Shown here: piece after piece, positions 37,500 to 50,569 of the stretch | Layout of the letters: every line of letters starts with the position of its first letter | Numbering within the stretch: position 1 is the first letter of the stretch | Source: Ipomoea triloba | Lineage: Eukaryota > Streptophyta > Magnoliopsida > Solanales > Convolvulaceae | Assembly: GCF_003576645.1 (NCBI RefSeq) | Contig: NC_044920.1 | Location: forward strand, 21,843,132 to 21,907,131 | Reading direction: 5' to 3' | DNA length: 64,000 nucleotides | The notes under the pieces: model-generated | What the model was told of the DNA's origin: nothing | The model's database searches: none | What the model saw: only the letters and a program-made list of their open reading frames with translations | Translations under genes and position numbers: made by a program

Positions 37500-38190
37500 A
37501 TGGTTTAACGGCACTCGATTGCACTAAAAAAACGACGTTGTTTCTTTAAGTAAGAATAAACTACGGTATGATGTGCATAAAATTGTTTCTTTTAAGTAAG
37601 AATAAACTACAGTTGTTATGCTTAACTAATCATGTAATGACGTGTATAAAATGAAACTACAGTGTATGTAAAATGAAACTGAATAACATGTCTCATGTAG
37701 TTGAATTAAAATGATATTTTAGTTGTGTTGTAATGAAACTACAATGTGTATATAATGAAAATAAATAACATCTCACATATTGAGTGTATATTGTCAAATT
37801 AAATTGTAATTGAATCCAAATGATACTTTAGTTGTGCTGAAATGAAACTACAATGTATATAAAATGAAATTGAATAACAAGCTTCACACATTTGAGTGTA
37901 TATTGTCCAATAAAACCGTAATTGAAGTAGAATTATACGTTGGTGGTATTGTAATAAAGCTACAGTGTGTATAAAATGAAATTCAATAACAGGTCTCACA
38001 TATTGAATGTATATTGTCAAATAAAATTGTAATTGAATCAAAATAATACTTTAGTTGCGTTGTAATAAAAATACATGGTATATAAAATGAAATTGAATAC
38101 GTCATAAAAACATATTTAGTTGGACGGAATGAGTACCCTGTCGTTTCTTTTCATTAAAAGAAAAAGACATCATTTTGAATCAGGTCTACA
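37500..38190. repeat. Second locus of the ~111 bp minisatellite
   Basis: Contains GAAACTACAGTGTATGTAAA, TTTAGTTGTGCTGAAATGAA and TTGAGTGTATATTGTC units related to 18410-19580. It is followed by the same outer flank (TCGTTTCTTTTCATTAA, then CATCATTTTGAATC against CACTATTTTGATCC). Both loci are therefore copies of one element, not two independent tandem arrays. No gene. Confidence 0.72.
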
Positions 38191-38661
38191 ATAAAATTTG
38201 CCTTTGGTATAATAGTTGGCTTGAGAGAGAGCCTTCTTGCACACATTTCTAATTTCTTTAGAAAATGTGATACTTATGTAGTAGTGAAAAATTATTTACT
38301 TTTTCAATATGGAAAAAGACCTCTTAAAGACTTTCCATTCCATATTTCAAAAAAGACTTTCCATTCCATTTCTTTTCCAATTTCATGTTAACATTTTGGG
38401 AATCAATTTCTTATTCAATTATTATCTATTTTGAGCATATAATATATTAATTTTTTCGTCTCACTTAAAGAACTTGAATCCACTTTGATTTGACAGAAAT
38501 AAATCTTAACATATATTTGTACCACAAAACGATCACTCAAAATGTCAATTTTACTAATATTTTTCAACATTCCTCTCTTCTCCATGTAACATTTTTCCAT
38601 TAAGAAAAAATAATTGGTGCAAGTTATGGTGGCTTTCAATAGCGCCATTATGTGGTGAGAT

Positions 38662-38730
38662 GTAACGGTTGTAACAGTTACCGTTACAACTGTTACAAAG
38701 CCTATAATGATGGCCCTATAGGCTATATAA
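38662..38730 (+). promoter_or_regulatory. Promoter-like block: MYB-site palindrome plus TATA box
   Basis: Arms GTAACGGTTGTAAC (38662-38675) and GTTACAACTGTTAC (38683-38696) are inverted copies with one mismatch, packing several MYB core sites (CNGTTR). A canonical TATATAA lies at 38724-38730, so transcription would start near 38755-38765. No long open frame follows. An ATG at 38885 could join via GT at 38895 and AG at 39143 into a 16-codon frame, which is weak. The downstream transcript, if any, may be non-coding. Confidence 0.4.
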
Positions 38731-38894
38731 GCAGGGGTCCCCACGGCTCATGTTACTACTTTTACACCATCTATATTGAACCTGAGTCAAGTGAAAGACA
38801 TTCAACTACATAGACATTCTGCAGAAATCTTACCCCAACCATCACAATCAATAGTATAAACCAAAGAAAATCCTAAGAACAACTATGGCCGGAA

Positions 38895-40023
38895 GTTAGT
38901 CTATTTTGGTTATAAGCTTACACTCCATGCTCAACTTTATTTGCAAACAAGCTAGTCCATATAATAACATGTTGATGTTGATGTTGATTAAGTTGCCTGT
39001 CGACCAAGTCATCATGTGTTCACATTTTAGTATTGTGACTAGATTACTTTGAAATTGTCAAGATTGAAGTCAAATAATTGAATTTCCTCCTAACTTTTTG
39101 TTTTGTTTTGCTTTAATTAATTATTTTATTTTATTTTCTACAGGCTTGGCTGTACTCAACTATCTAACATACATCAAGTTGTAATCAATAGGTCAATGAA
39201 CGACTAAATCAATTAAAATGGTAGATATAACTAATCAAAATTGAACCCATCGATTTTGGTCAGCTGGATGTCTTACTGAAAATTTTACTTTGGATTGTGG
39301 GATAGATGGCCTAATACTGACTCTGTAACATATAATTGATAACAGACCTTACAGGATAATTGGGCAGGCACCCGATCCGGAATCATCCGAAGAAACTAAG
39401 GGCCACGTAACGGAAACATTTATTTCACTAACCTATTCAAGATAAAGCAATTATACTCAATGTAGGCTCGACTCTTCATTACTATGGAAACCGTTATTTG
39501 AGCAAAGAGACGTTCTAGACATTAGCATAAATAGGAAACCTTTCAGTAGGCAGGACATGTTTTAATTCTTGTACTAAACTCTTAAGCAATTCTTTCTATA
39601 ATTATTTCAGTAACCTTATTTACTGTCAAGACCAGAAAAAGTAAATGACCAAAATTTTTGGTCAATTTAGTTATCGGATACATCAGTTACTTGAAATTCT
39701 GAATGATTTTTACTTTAATCATTGATTATTTGTGATATTGTCACATTTATTTATAGTCTTTTAATTTTGTTCTATTAAATTATTGGCTTTCATATGCTTG
39801 CCGTTATTATTCCTCCATTTAAATTTCTATCATTTCACCATTTGATAAAGAGAAGAGGAGAAATTACATGATGGGAGAAAGATGTTTGGAAGATGAAATT
39901 ATATATTAGTCATGACAAAATTGTAAGCAGATGACTAATTGTGATAAATAAATAAAAGTCAATATTATAATTAGCCGGACAAAAATTGAAAGAGTAGAAC
40001 TGTGTGACAATGTTACAAAAGAC
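38895..40023. other. Region without a supported gene
   Basis: AT-rich DNA. Acceptor-like TTTTCTACAG at 39134-39143 is the only feature that might relate to the promoter-like block upstream. Confidence 0.4.
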
Positions 40024-40026
40024 TAA

Positions 40027-40537
40027 GGGTGTGTTTGGTAACCTGGAAAATGATTTCCGAAAATCATTTTCTGGGCTTTCGGTGCTAGGCAACATCCAGA
40101 AAATGTGGTCAACGGAAAATGATTTTCGTTGACCAAGGAAAATCACCCTCTTTTTTTCCTAGAAAACAACTTCCGGACAAAAAGTCCGAAAGTAATTTTT
40201 CAGAAACGGAAAAATCACTCCTGTGCGAGGGACGGGCCGTCCCTCTCTCTGTTACGGCGTACTGGTTTTCGCCGGAAACCAGTCCGCCGAAACCACCTGG
40301 AAACCAAAGCAAACGTTTTTTTTTTCATTCTTTTTATTTTATATATTTTTATATATTTTTTTACATTTTAAATACAATAATAAAACTCTATAATTATACA
40401 ATTCTACTCATTTTCTGGAAAATGAACCAAACACACAAAGACAATTTTCAAGATGCAACAAAACACAGAAAATGAAACTGTTTTCTGAAAAATGACTCAT
40501 TTTCTAAAAATTATTTTCCTACTTTCCAAACACACCC
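40027..40537. mobile_element. Tourist-like MITE (PIF/Harbinger type)
   Basis: Terminal inverted repeats GGGTGTGTTTGG and CCAAACACACCC are perfect, flanked by TAA on both sides (40024-40026 and 40538-40540). The inner arms repeat AAAATGATTTTC/GAAAATCATTTT motifs in both orientations. 511 bp; overlapping open frames of 67-118 codons are translations of the element and not genes. Confidence 0.88.
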
Positions 40538-41098
40538 TAAAAGTGAAATTAGCACTCAAAAATTTTATTCATCCTAACAAGTAGTTCCATTTTTTCTCCC
40601 ATTGAAACTACTCCCAAACTTCATATTGGTCATATAACTTACTGTAATAATAAAATAATGTTGGCATGATTTTAATAAATTTATTACAAATAATGTACTA
40701 TGATTAAATACATACTATTTTGATTTTCTCAAACACATACACACACATATATAGTGTTTTAATTGTTTTCTTAGCCAAATTAATTATTGAAATATATGTA
40801 ATAAAATTCTCTTTACTATAAATACAATAGCTATGTTTAATTTAATTCCCACATATTTTTACTTTGGTAATAGATTAATGGTTATGTATAAAGTTGAAAA
40901 CATCACTAAACATTCTCTTAATTTGTTCTCTCCTTATTAAATTATCTTCTTACAATATGAATTTCTTATATCTCACCAATTTTAATTGAAATTCAAATCA
41001 TTCATGATAATTAAAAACTTGTGAAAAGTATTTATGCCTAAACTTCTTAATATTTATTTTCCCCGTAACTTCTCCGCACCCAAAACATCTATTCCCCT

Positions 41099-41137
<39 letters not shown>

Positions 41138-41814
41138 AAAAAAAAAAAAANNNNNNNNNNNNNNNNNNNNNNNNNNNNNNNNNNNNNNNNNNNNNNNNNN
41201 NNNNNNNNNNNNNNNNNNNNNNNNNNNNNNNNNNNNNNNNNNNNNNNNNNNNNNNNNNNNNNNNNNNNNNNNNNNNNNNNNNNNNNNNNNNNNNNNNNNN
41301 NNNNNNNNNNNNNNNNNNNNNNNNNNNNNNNNNNNNNNNNNNNNNNNNNNNNNNNNNNNNNNNNNNNNNNNNNNNNNNNNNNNNNNNNNNNNNNNNNNNN
41401 NNNNNNNNNNNNNNNNNNNNNNNNNNNNNNNNNNNNNNNNNNNNNNNNNNNNNNNNNNNNNNNNNNNNNNNNNNNNNNNNNNNNNNNNNNNNNNNNNNNN
41501 NNNNNNNNNNNNNNNNNNNNNNNNNNNNNNNNNNNNNNNNNNNNNNNNNNNNNNNNNNNNNNNNNNNNNNNNNNNNNNNNNNNNNNNNNNNNNNNNNNNN
41601 NNNNNNNNNNNNNNNNNNNNNNNNNNNNNNNNNNNNNNNNNNNNNNNNNNNNNNNNNNNNNNNNNNNNNNNNNNNNNNNNNNNNNNNNNNNNNNNNNNNN
41701 NNNNNNNNNNNNNNNNNNNNNNNNNNNNNNNNNNNNNNNNNNNNNNNNNNNNNNNNNNNNNNNNNNNNNNNNNNNNNNNNNNNNNNNNNNNNNNNCCCCC
41801 CCCCCCCCCCCCCA
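41099..41814. other. Assembly gap (N 41151-41795) between C-runs
   Basis: A poly-C/poly-A tract (41099-41150) precedes 645 N, and sequence resumes in poly-C. All long frames across it are artefacts of translating N. Confidence 0.97.
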
Positions 41815-42199
41815 CCCCACCCCCACACCCAAAAAAATAAAAAATAAAAATAAAAAAACATTGTCTAAGTCTATATATGTTTGTTACGTTTCATAGCTTT
41901 ATTGGAGTATTGGGCGGCAAATTTCAATATTGCATCATAGAAAAAATAAAACAAGAAAAAGCAAAAAGAAAGTAATTTAATCATTATTCATACAACAACG
42001 TTGTGCACATGCAGACTGACTAACCAGGAAATTAATGGGTTTCGTGTTCCAACTTTTCACACTGCCTTAAGTGTGAGGGACCATATCCATACCCCAAACA
42101 TGTAAGTCTAACCTTACCTAAAATTCGACTCACTGCCTCCCCAAATTCATGACTTTAGGTACCCAAATGTCTTCAAGATTTAATGTAGATCGATATGAT

Positions 42200-42202
42200 T
42201 CA

Positions 42203-42261
<59 letters not shown>
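42200..42261. repeat. (AT)n microsatellite
   Basis: An alternating AT tract interrupted by one C. A single ambiguous base lies at 42280, with no obvious duplication around it. Confidence 0.9.
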
Positions 42262-42264
<3 letters not shown>

Positions 42265-42811
42265 ATGCATGCAATGTCCNTCAAACCTTTCGTATCTTGG
42301 ATATATATAGGGGCGCGTTTAGGTAGAACAGACATCAAGGAGAGTAATGAGAATAAATTACAATCTTTCATATGTCCATATGTCCAGATGTAGCAGATCA
42401 TATGTAACTTTTTTTTTTAAAAAAATTATGGTGGCATTTTTATAAATACTCAAACTTTGATGCAAGTAACATGTGTTAAAAAAAATGAAAATAACTAGTC
42501 CAAGTATGTAAGTAAAATGTGCAAGTAAAGTCACTTAAAACTGCAATTATTTACACTTAATAGTGCAAGTAATTTACCTTTTCATATTAGTGAACCTAAT
42601 GATAACGTTGTGTGCACTTAATATTGTTGCTCGATGTGCATTTGTATACTCTATGAAACTGTTATGCGCACTTTTAACACAATTTACTTGCACTTCAAAG
42701 TTTGAATTATTTACAAAAATGCCACTGTGTAATTTTCTTTTCTTTTTTTAAGTGTTTTTTATCCGTTAGATCTGAAAAAATAGATTGTTGATGTGGTTTT
42801 CACCTGATCCG

Positions 42812-42816
<5 letters not shown>

Positions 42817-42862
<46 letters not shown>
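42817..42862. repeat. (AT)n microsatellite
   Basis: Pure alternating AT tract of about 46 bp. Confidence 0.9.
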
Positions 42863-42865
<3 letters not shown>

Positions 42866-42980
42866 TGCATTGAAGCTCAAAAACCGATTATTAACTTGGT
42901 AACTTGGATTCCGAAAGAATTTGACAATACTCTAGCCACTAAACCACGCTACTAGCTAGTGATCGACGAAAGGTCATCAC

Positions 42981-43293
42981 CATGGTTGAAAAAATCACTA
43001 GGCGCTCGGGAAGTGCCTAGGATGCCTAGGCGGGGATTAACCGGCGCCTAGGTACCAGTGTATTTTTTTATTTTTATTTTTTATTTTTAAAAATTTGTTT
43101 AAGTATTTTCTATTTATTAAGAGTAATAATTATAAAGTATATAATATTTTAATAGTTAATACTAAAATATTAAATATTAACCTAAAAAATATCTAGAGTT
43201 TGACAATTTAGGGTTATTTCGCTCACAACGATGTTGTTTTGAGTGAAATAACCCATTAAAAAAAAAGAACAATAGTTAATTAGCCAACTAGGT
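42981..43293 (-). repeat. Dispersed repeat with CGCCTAGGCG-rich end, copy 2 (reverse)
   Basis: Starts CATGGTTGAAAAAATCACTA, has TGCCTAGGCGGGGATTAACC, then an AT-rich body and GATGTTGTTTTGAGTGAAAT. This is the inverted order of the copy at 24700-25096. No coding capacity. Confidence 0.65.
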
Positions 43294-43404
43294 GGTCAAG
43301 CGGCATAGTTGTGACCTTCTCAAGTGAGACGTCACAAGTTCGATCCCCAGTGGGGGCGTTGGCACTTTGTGCTTCAGTAGATTGAGAAAATAGTATTCAA
43401 AAAA
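43294..43404 (+). mobile_element. tRNA-derived SINE, plus orientation
   Basis: Box A-like GGTGGTCAAGCGGCATAG, box B-like AGTTCGATCCC, then GGCACTTTGTGCTTCAGTAG and the family's 3' end AGTATTCAAAAAA. Faces a minus-strand copy 23 bp away. Confidence 0.75.
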
Positions 43405-43427
43405 TGAAAGACCATAAATGCATTATG

Positions 43428-43585
43428 TTTTTTTTTGAATACTAGTGACCCTGTTACATGTAGTATATGCCCATATATTTTCTCAACCTATTGAAGCCCA
43501 ACAAAGTCAACATTGCCCCCACGGCTTGAACCCATGACCTCCCACTCGGGAGAATCACTTCATGCCACTTGACCACAAGCCCAAC
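43428..43585 (-). mobile_element. tRNA-derived SINE, minus orientation
   Basis: T-run then GAATACTAGTGACC; on the minus strand GGGCTTGTGGTCAAGTGGCA opens the element and GGGTTCAAGCC forms box B. With the copy at 43294-43404 it makes a tail-to-tail pair. Confidence 0.78.
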
Positions 43586-43599
43586 ACAATCAAAAATGC

Positions 43600-44970
43600 A
43601 TTATATTTTTGAGAACAAAATACCAGGTTGATGCATGATGCTCTCTTCCATGAAACTAATGAGGCAGCGCGGATTTGGAGCTCTTGGCAAGTTAATAGCT
43701 GCTATTAATGCTCCATTAATCTTCTGTAACCACAACCCCAAACAAGCAGAAGCCATGGCTAGCTTTGCCGATCAAGAATCAAATGTTTATTAGGGACTCT
43801 GGCTCTCAGTCTGTTCCCAGAAGTTGGGTTACTACCCCCTTGTTAAATTAATAATACGCATTTTTTAATGCAAGCAGCCAACATAAGACTCTCTAATCTG
43901 TCTTGAAATCAGACTAAGATTTCCTAATCTATCTTACACATTACACATCAACACATTTCATGTATAGCCAAGAAGGTATATAAATTCAAGATAAATGAGG
44001 AATACATGATTCTGTTAACATCAACAAAGAGTCATCTTATGTCTAATTTGTATTTACATGACACGATGATGTGGTATGTTATATAATGATGTAATTAGAT
44101 AAATAACATAACAATAATGACATGACAAAGTATACGACATGACAATGACAATATAGAAAAAAGTGACTAACAAGTCATTTACGAGATAAATATTATCCTT
44201 ATTTGAGAAAATGTTAATATCACAACTCAAAACTCCATTATCGACTGCCACATTTACAGCCATCCAACTTTCATTCCTCTCTTTTTTTTTGTCTCTCTTC
44301 AAGGTTAGCTGATTGAATTATAAAGTTGTTTGGTAAATTAGATATTAAGCTTATAGCTAATTAATATAAAAAAATTTATTAAAAATTAATTGAAAAATAA
44401 AATTATTTAAGTAGCATTTTAAATTTTAACTTTAAAATTATAAAAAATTGATTAATCAAACACTTACATTAATTTTTTAACCGAATCAAACATTAGTAAT
44501 CAAATAAGTTAAAATTGACTAATAAACTAATTATTTTACTACCAATGCATTTTTGGTGGTTTGCCGCCGTTTTGCCTCTCGGAAAACCAAGATTTGACGG
44601 AAATGTTACCGTAAGCCTATATTTATTCCGTCATTCACCAATGAAAACCGGGATCGGATTTGAGGCTAGCCGGCATCTTCATCCCGGAAAGGTGATACAA
44701 ATTCACACTATCTGAGAAACACCGGCGAGTCTATATGCGGCCGCCAAGTGGCCATTAATAGAAATAACAAACATCCTTATGCAATAAAGGAAGCCGCGTA
44801 ATAAAAGAAAAAAAATTCAAACTCAAATAAGATTAATAACAAAACTATTGTCACATACTGAGTACTAGTTAACTTCAAAAATATAACTTGGAAGCTGATC
44901 AATCTCTATCCTGTCAACAATATTTAAATGGATAATAACTTCAAAAACACAACCCCGCAAGTGATTTAGT
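43600..44970. other. Intergenic region
   Basis: AT-rich DNA with no recognised gene. The 66-codon frame at 44515-44715 lies in a GC-richer patch but has no recognisable domain. Confidence 0.45.
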
Positions 44971-46527
<1,557 letters not shown>

Positions 46528-46748
46528 ATTTTCACTTCGCTTTCTGTCGAAATCCACACATATACATACAACAACATCCAATTACATACATAAATTTTAC
46601 TGCAAACAATTACGAGAATAGTAATGGCAGAGACGGAAGTTACCGGAGAGGCGGAGAGCGAACTGGCGAAGGAGTAAGGGAGATGCGGCTAGCTGGAAGA
46701 AGAAGACGGGAGGGAGGGTTTTGATGATTTTCCAAGGTATAAAAGGGA

Positions 46749-46822
46749 TTAGGGTTTGTAAAAAAATAGGATTGGCCTAGTCCAATTATTTGGGCTGATG
46801 AGGTTGGGTCAAACTAGGCCCA
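46749..46822 (-). promoter_or_regulatory. Telo-box and site II motifs of the RPS20 promoter
   Basis: AAACCCTAA (minus) at 46757-46749 lies about 222 bp upstream of the start codon. TGGGCT on plus at 46791-46796 and TGGGCC on minus at 46822-46817 lie further out. This telo-box plus TGGGCY combination is characteristic of plant ribosomal protein and proliferation-linked promoters. Confidence 0.75.
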
Positions 46823-46829
46823 ATCTAAT

Positions 46830-47183
46830 TGTGTATGTTTTTTAATGCAAATTATGTAATGGACCTATGTCCACCTTACAATGTAGACTCGGGACTAAGT
46901 TTACAATTTTATAACTCTATATTCACACTTTTAGATCCCAATATACAAAATTGCATTACTCAATATTCACAAGTTTTGAACTCTATATTCAAAATTTTGT
47001 TATATAGATTCAAAAATTGTGTTATACGGTTGAATATAGATTTATAAAATTGTGAATATAGAGTTCTGTAATTATGAATATATAAAGTTCTAAAATTGTT
47101 AACATGAACCCACGTCCATGGCATAACAACCCGTTTTTTAAAATCTCAGAAAAAAACACATACAAAAATATTTACACCAAGAG
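46830..47183. other. Intergenic, ATTCAAAATT-rich
   Basis: Irregular repeats of TATATTCA/TGAATATA and AAAATTGTG motifs, both orientations; no gene. Confidence 0.45.
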
Positions 47184-47470
47184 TTATTGCGTGGAACGTT
47201 GTGGACCACAGTCCAAAAACGACGTTGTTTTGTGTAATTTTTTTCACGTGACCCGCTGCAACATATATTTTTTATAGCTCATAATGTACATTATTCTAAC
47301 TAATAAAGTACATTATTCTAACTCATAAAATACATTATCTTACCTCAAAAGTTTCATTATTCTAACACATAAAGTATATTATTTTAACACATAAAGTATA
47401 TTATTCTAACTCATAATATTCAACGTCGTCGTTTTGGACCGTGGTCCACGCAGCTGACAATAATTTGCCT
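47184..47470. mobile_element. GGACC/GGTCC-ended MITE with internal minisatellite
   Basis: Left end TTATTGCGTGGAACGTTGTG with GTGGACCACAGTCCAAAAAC; right end GTTTTGGACCGTGGTCCACG followed by CAGCTGACAATAA. ACGACG/CGTCGT is mirrored just inside. The interior is a short tandem repeat of about 20-21 bp (TAACTCATAAAGTACATTAT and variants). No coding capacity. Confidence 0.72.
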
Positions 47471-47973
47471 ATTTACACGTATGAAGCCAAAAATATTGTT
47501 GAGGGAAATTTATATCAAGAACAAGGGTCCACATAGCATTATGGATCATCGATTGAAACAACTAAGTACAGAATTCATACTCGTAAGGTACAGAATTCAT
47601 AATACATAACACAAAACACACAAAAAATCACAACACAAGACACATAGCATTATGGACACTGGATTGAAACGACGAGGTACAGAATTCATATTCGTAAGGT
47701 ACATAATTTCATAACACAAGACACAAAAAATTAATACACAAAACACATACACATGTTATATATTTACTTATTTTTCAAATATGATTTACATACATAATTT
47801 GTGTTTATAGACACAAAATTTCACAACAAAAAGACACATGTATTCATAACATAAGACACAATTACTAATTGAGTTAATACCCAAAATGATCCTTACCTAT
47901 TGTGAATTTTCTCGATTTCGTCCTTGCCTAAGTTTTTTTTTTTATGTTATCACTTACCATCAAGTAATTGGTT
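47471..47973. repeat. Degenerate ACACAAAACACA-rich region
   Basis: Imperfect repeats of CAGAATTCATACTCGTAAGG, ACATAGCATTATGGA and ACACAAAACACA; no gene. Confidence 0.5.
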
Positions 47974-47989
47974 AAAAATAGGTGATGGT

Positions 47990-49748
47990 AAAGATCTTTT
48001 TAAGATGGTCTATGATTTTTTCAGTACTGCTTGAATGCACAAAGATTGGAATAAGTGAATGCACAAAGATTGGAATGATACACTTATTGCTCTAATTCCT
48101 AAAGTTAAGAACCCGGGAAGAGTCAACCAATTCAGGCCCATCTATCTTTGTAATGTTAAATACAAAGTCATTACAAAGATCCTCACCAATAGGCTTAAAG
48201 AACTCATGAAGGACATGGTGAGTGTAGAGCAAAGTAGTTTCGTGTCAGGAAGGCAGATTATTAATAATATTATTGTCTATCAAGAACTTCTTCATACAAT
48301 GAGAACAAACAGGTGTGGACAAAAAATCATGGTCATGAAAATCGATCTAGAAAAGGCGTAGGTCATATTGTCATGGAGCTTCATCCGCCAAACCTTAGAG
48401 GAGGTGGGGATCAACAAACACTAGACTAACATTATTATTGAATGTGCGGAAAACTCCTAAGCTCGAAATCCTTTAGAAACAGACTCGTTTGGATTGGTTC
48501 AAGCCCACGAGAGGACTCAGACAAGGCGACCCGATTTCACCCTACCTGTTTGTGCTTTGTATTGAAAAGCTAAACCAGATGATAAAGGAGCAAGTTAATC
48601 AAAAGAGGTGGAGGGGTGTCAAACTTTCCAAGTATGGCCTTAAACTTACACATATTTTATTTGCTGATGACATGGTCCTTATTGTAGAAGCGTTTGAGGA
48701 GCAAATTAAAGTCATGAAAGACTGTCCTAGAGAGAATCTTAGGGCAAAAAGTGAGTCTTCACAAGTCTCAAATCCACTTTTCACAGAATGTTGAGTCCGC
48801 CCTCGTTGTCCGTATCACACGAGAGGCAGGGATTGAAATGACTGAAGATCTTGGGAGATATCTTGGAGTTCCATCCATACATGGAAGAGTCATCAATAGC
48901 TTGTTCACAGCTCTTATGGACAAGATTGATGCTAGACTGGAAGGATGGAAAAAGATACATCTTACTCTTGCTGGGCGAATTGTTCTTTCCAACAATGTTT
49001 TAAGTGCCATCCCGTACTACACTATGCAAAGCACCTATATCCCAAAAGGTTTCTGTGACGCCATTGAGTGGAAGATACGCACTTTTATTTGGGGCAAGGG
49101 TCCTCATTTGGTTCGACGGGAAACGGTAACCTTGCCTAAAGACAACGATGGTCTTGCTATTCGTAGCTTAAAAGATATGAATCATAAAAGAAGTGACGAA
49201 TTGTGTCAACCTGAGGATGGCTGGACTACGTTGCTTGTTGACGCCTCGTTCACTTTCCCCCATCTGCCTACTGGATGCGAAGAAGTTTTGCGAAGTTCCA
49301 AAGGAGAATGGATCCGAGGCTTCAGCTGTACGACTAAGACCAACAACGCGATAGAAGGGGAACTTTCGACGGTTTACACTGGGTTGAATTGGGCATGGAA
49401 TTTGGGTGTTAAGAAGCTCCAAGTGTTTAGTGACTCTAAGCAAGTGATTGACTAGCTAACTAGAGAACCCGAGCCTTTAGGTCCTTGTGCTCCCATCGTG
49501 CACATTTGCAACGATTGGAAATCTAAAGAGTGGGAAATTAACTTTTTTCACACAAACCGCAAGTGTAACGAGGTTGCTGATCGGCTTGCAAATTTAGCAC
49601 CTCGAAGGGAATGTGATTGGATTGATATTCTTGAGACACCCGAGGATGTTTGTGACCTCATTGAGTACGATCAAGCTAGAATGACTTTCATTAAGAATAA
49701 CCAATAATTGTACTAGGTTCCCCCCCCCCCCTCTCCCTTTCCCCCCAT
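47990..49748 (+). mobile_element. Internally deleted LINE with exact 16 bp target duplication
   Basis: AAAAATAGGTGATGGT occurs at 47974-47989 and again at 49749-49764, directly bounding the element. The 5' end is truncated in the reverse transcriptase and a large inner part is missing. The 3' end is a C-rich tract (about 49720-49746) rather than a poly-A tail. Confidence 0.85.
48059..49707 (+). pseudogene. LINE reverse transcriptase / RNase H remnant
   Basis: Fragments in order: RT fingers (DTLIALIPKVKNP, FRPIYLCNVKYKVITKIL, EQSSFVSGRQI) to a premature TAG after MKIDLEKA; RT palm (TRGLRQGDPISPYLFVLC, LFADDMVLI) in another frame; RT end (GRYLGVPSIHGR, GRIVLSNNVLSAIPYYTM, FIWGKG). This then joins directly to an RNase H domain (LVDASF, NNAIEGELSTVYTGL, VFSDSKQVID, stop TAG, then HTNRKCNEVADRLANLA). 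The zinc-binding region that normally lies between RT and RNase H is absent. Several stops and frame changes make it non-functional. A 24 bp stutter lies at about 48033-48076. Confidence 0.92.
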
Positions 49749-49937
49749 AAAAATAGGTGATGGTGATCCAATAAGCTTTAAAACTAACATGACATTTATG
49801 TTTCAAACCTGGCTACGTTCACAACCAAGAGTTGTGAGACCTAGGGCGCAAAATTCGTTGGATAAAAGATCAAGAGAAGGACATTACACAAGCATTTGTT
49901 AGAGTGGTTTTCCTTGATACGAGTAGCAGGTAGTATG

Positions 49938-50282
49938 TTAGAGCATCCTTAATAGTGTGGTCATTTTACGGTTTTTGAGGAGTTTTTGTAAGTGTGATTA
50001 GGAAAGAGAAAATGGGAGGGGAGGAAAAAATAAATAAAACAAATCTAATTTATATATATATATATATAACAAACCTATTAGGCGTGCCTGACGCACCCGC
50101 ATGGGCACCTGCTATGCGCGAAATGTGCACAACACCTGATGTTTGTGAAAGGAAGCAGTCAGAATTTACTGTGCTAAAAACCTTCTCCTTGCAGATGATA
50201 CTTTTATTTCTCTCACCTCCACCTCACTTGACACTTGTTCCAAAAACTCCAAATAAGCCATTGATATGGTTGCTCTTAGAGC
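49938..50282. mobile_element. MITE-like element, GAGCATCCTTAATAG class
   Basis: Left end TTAGAGCATCCTTAATAGTG; right end CCATTGATATGGTTGCTCTTA, an imperfect inverted match. The same purine-rich left and GC core layout as 36730-37075. A similar start (AGAGCATGCACATCAATGAT) follows at once at 50279 and appears to have been split by the LINE insertion at 50456. Confidence 0.55.
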
Positions 50283-50569
50283 ATGCACATCAATGATTTT
50301 TTCACGGTATTTGAGGTAGAAAAGTCAACATGAAGGAGAGAGAATGCAAGAAAGAAAAAGTAGAGTTCAATATGTAAAAATGAGTTTTTGGAACAGGAGC
50401 CTTTATTTTTTATTTATTTATTTTTGTTTGCGTCAAAATAAAGAGCCTTTATTTTAACTAAATAGGCTTGAAGGACCAATTCTCTCTCGCTTCCTTTCGC
50501 GAGTTTCTTTCCTTCTTCTCGTCTGAGAGTGGTTTCTTCTGTTTTCCGTCGTTTTTCTCTGTTTCTTCA

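Noticed and set aside
40109..40475. Open frames of 67-118 codons near 40.2 kb
   Set aside because: They lie wholly within a TAA-flanked Tourist-like MITE and have no domain.
40998..41861. Long frames of 247-287 codons across the N gap
   Set aside because: Mostly translated N with poly-Gly or poly-Pro ends from poly-C.
44515..44715. 66-codon frame in a GC-richer patch
   Set aside because: No domain, splice context or family resemblance recognised.
46749..46757. Telomere-like TTAGGGTTT
   Set aside because: A single copy at promoter distance from RPS20 is a telo-box, not a telomeric repeat.
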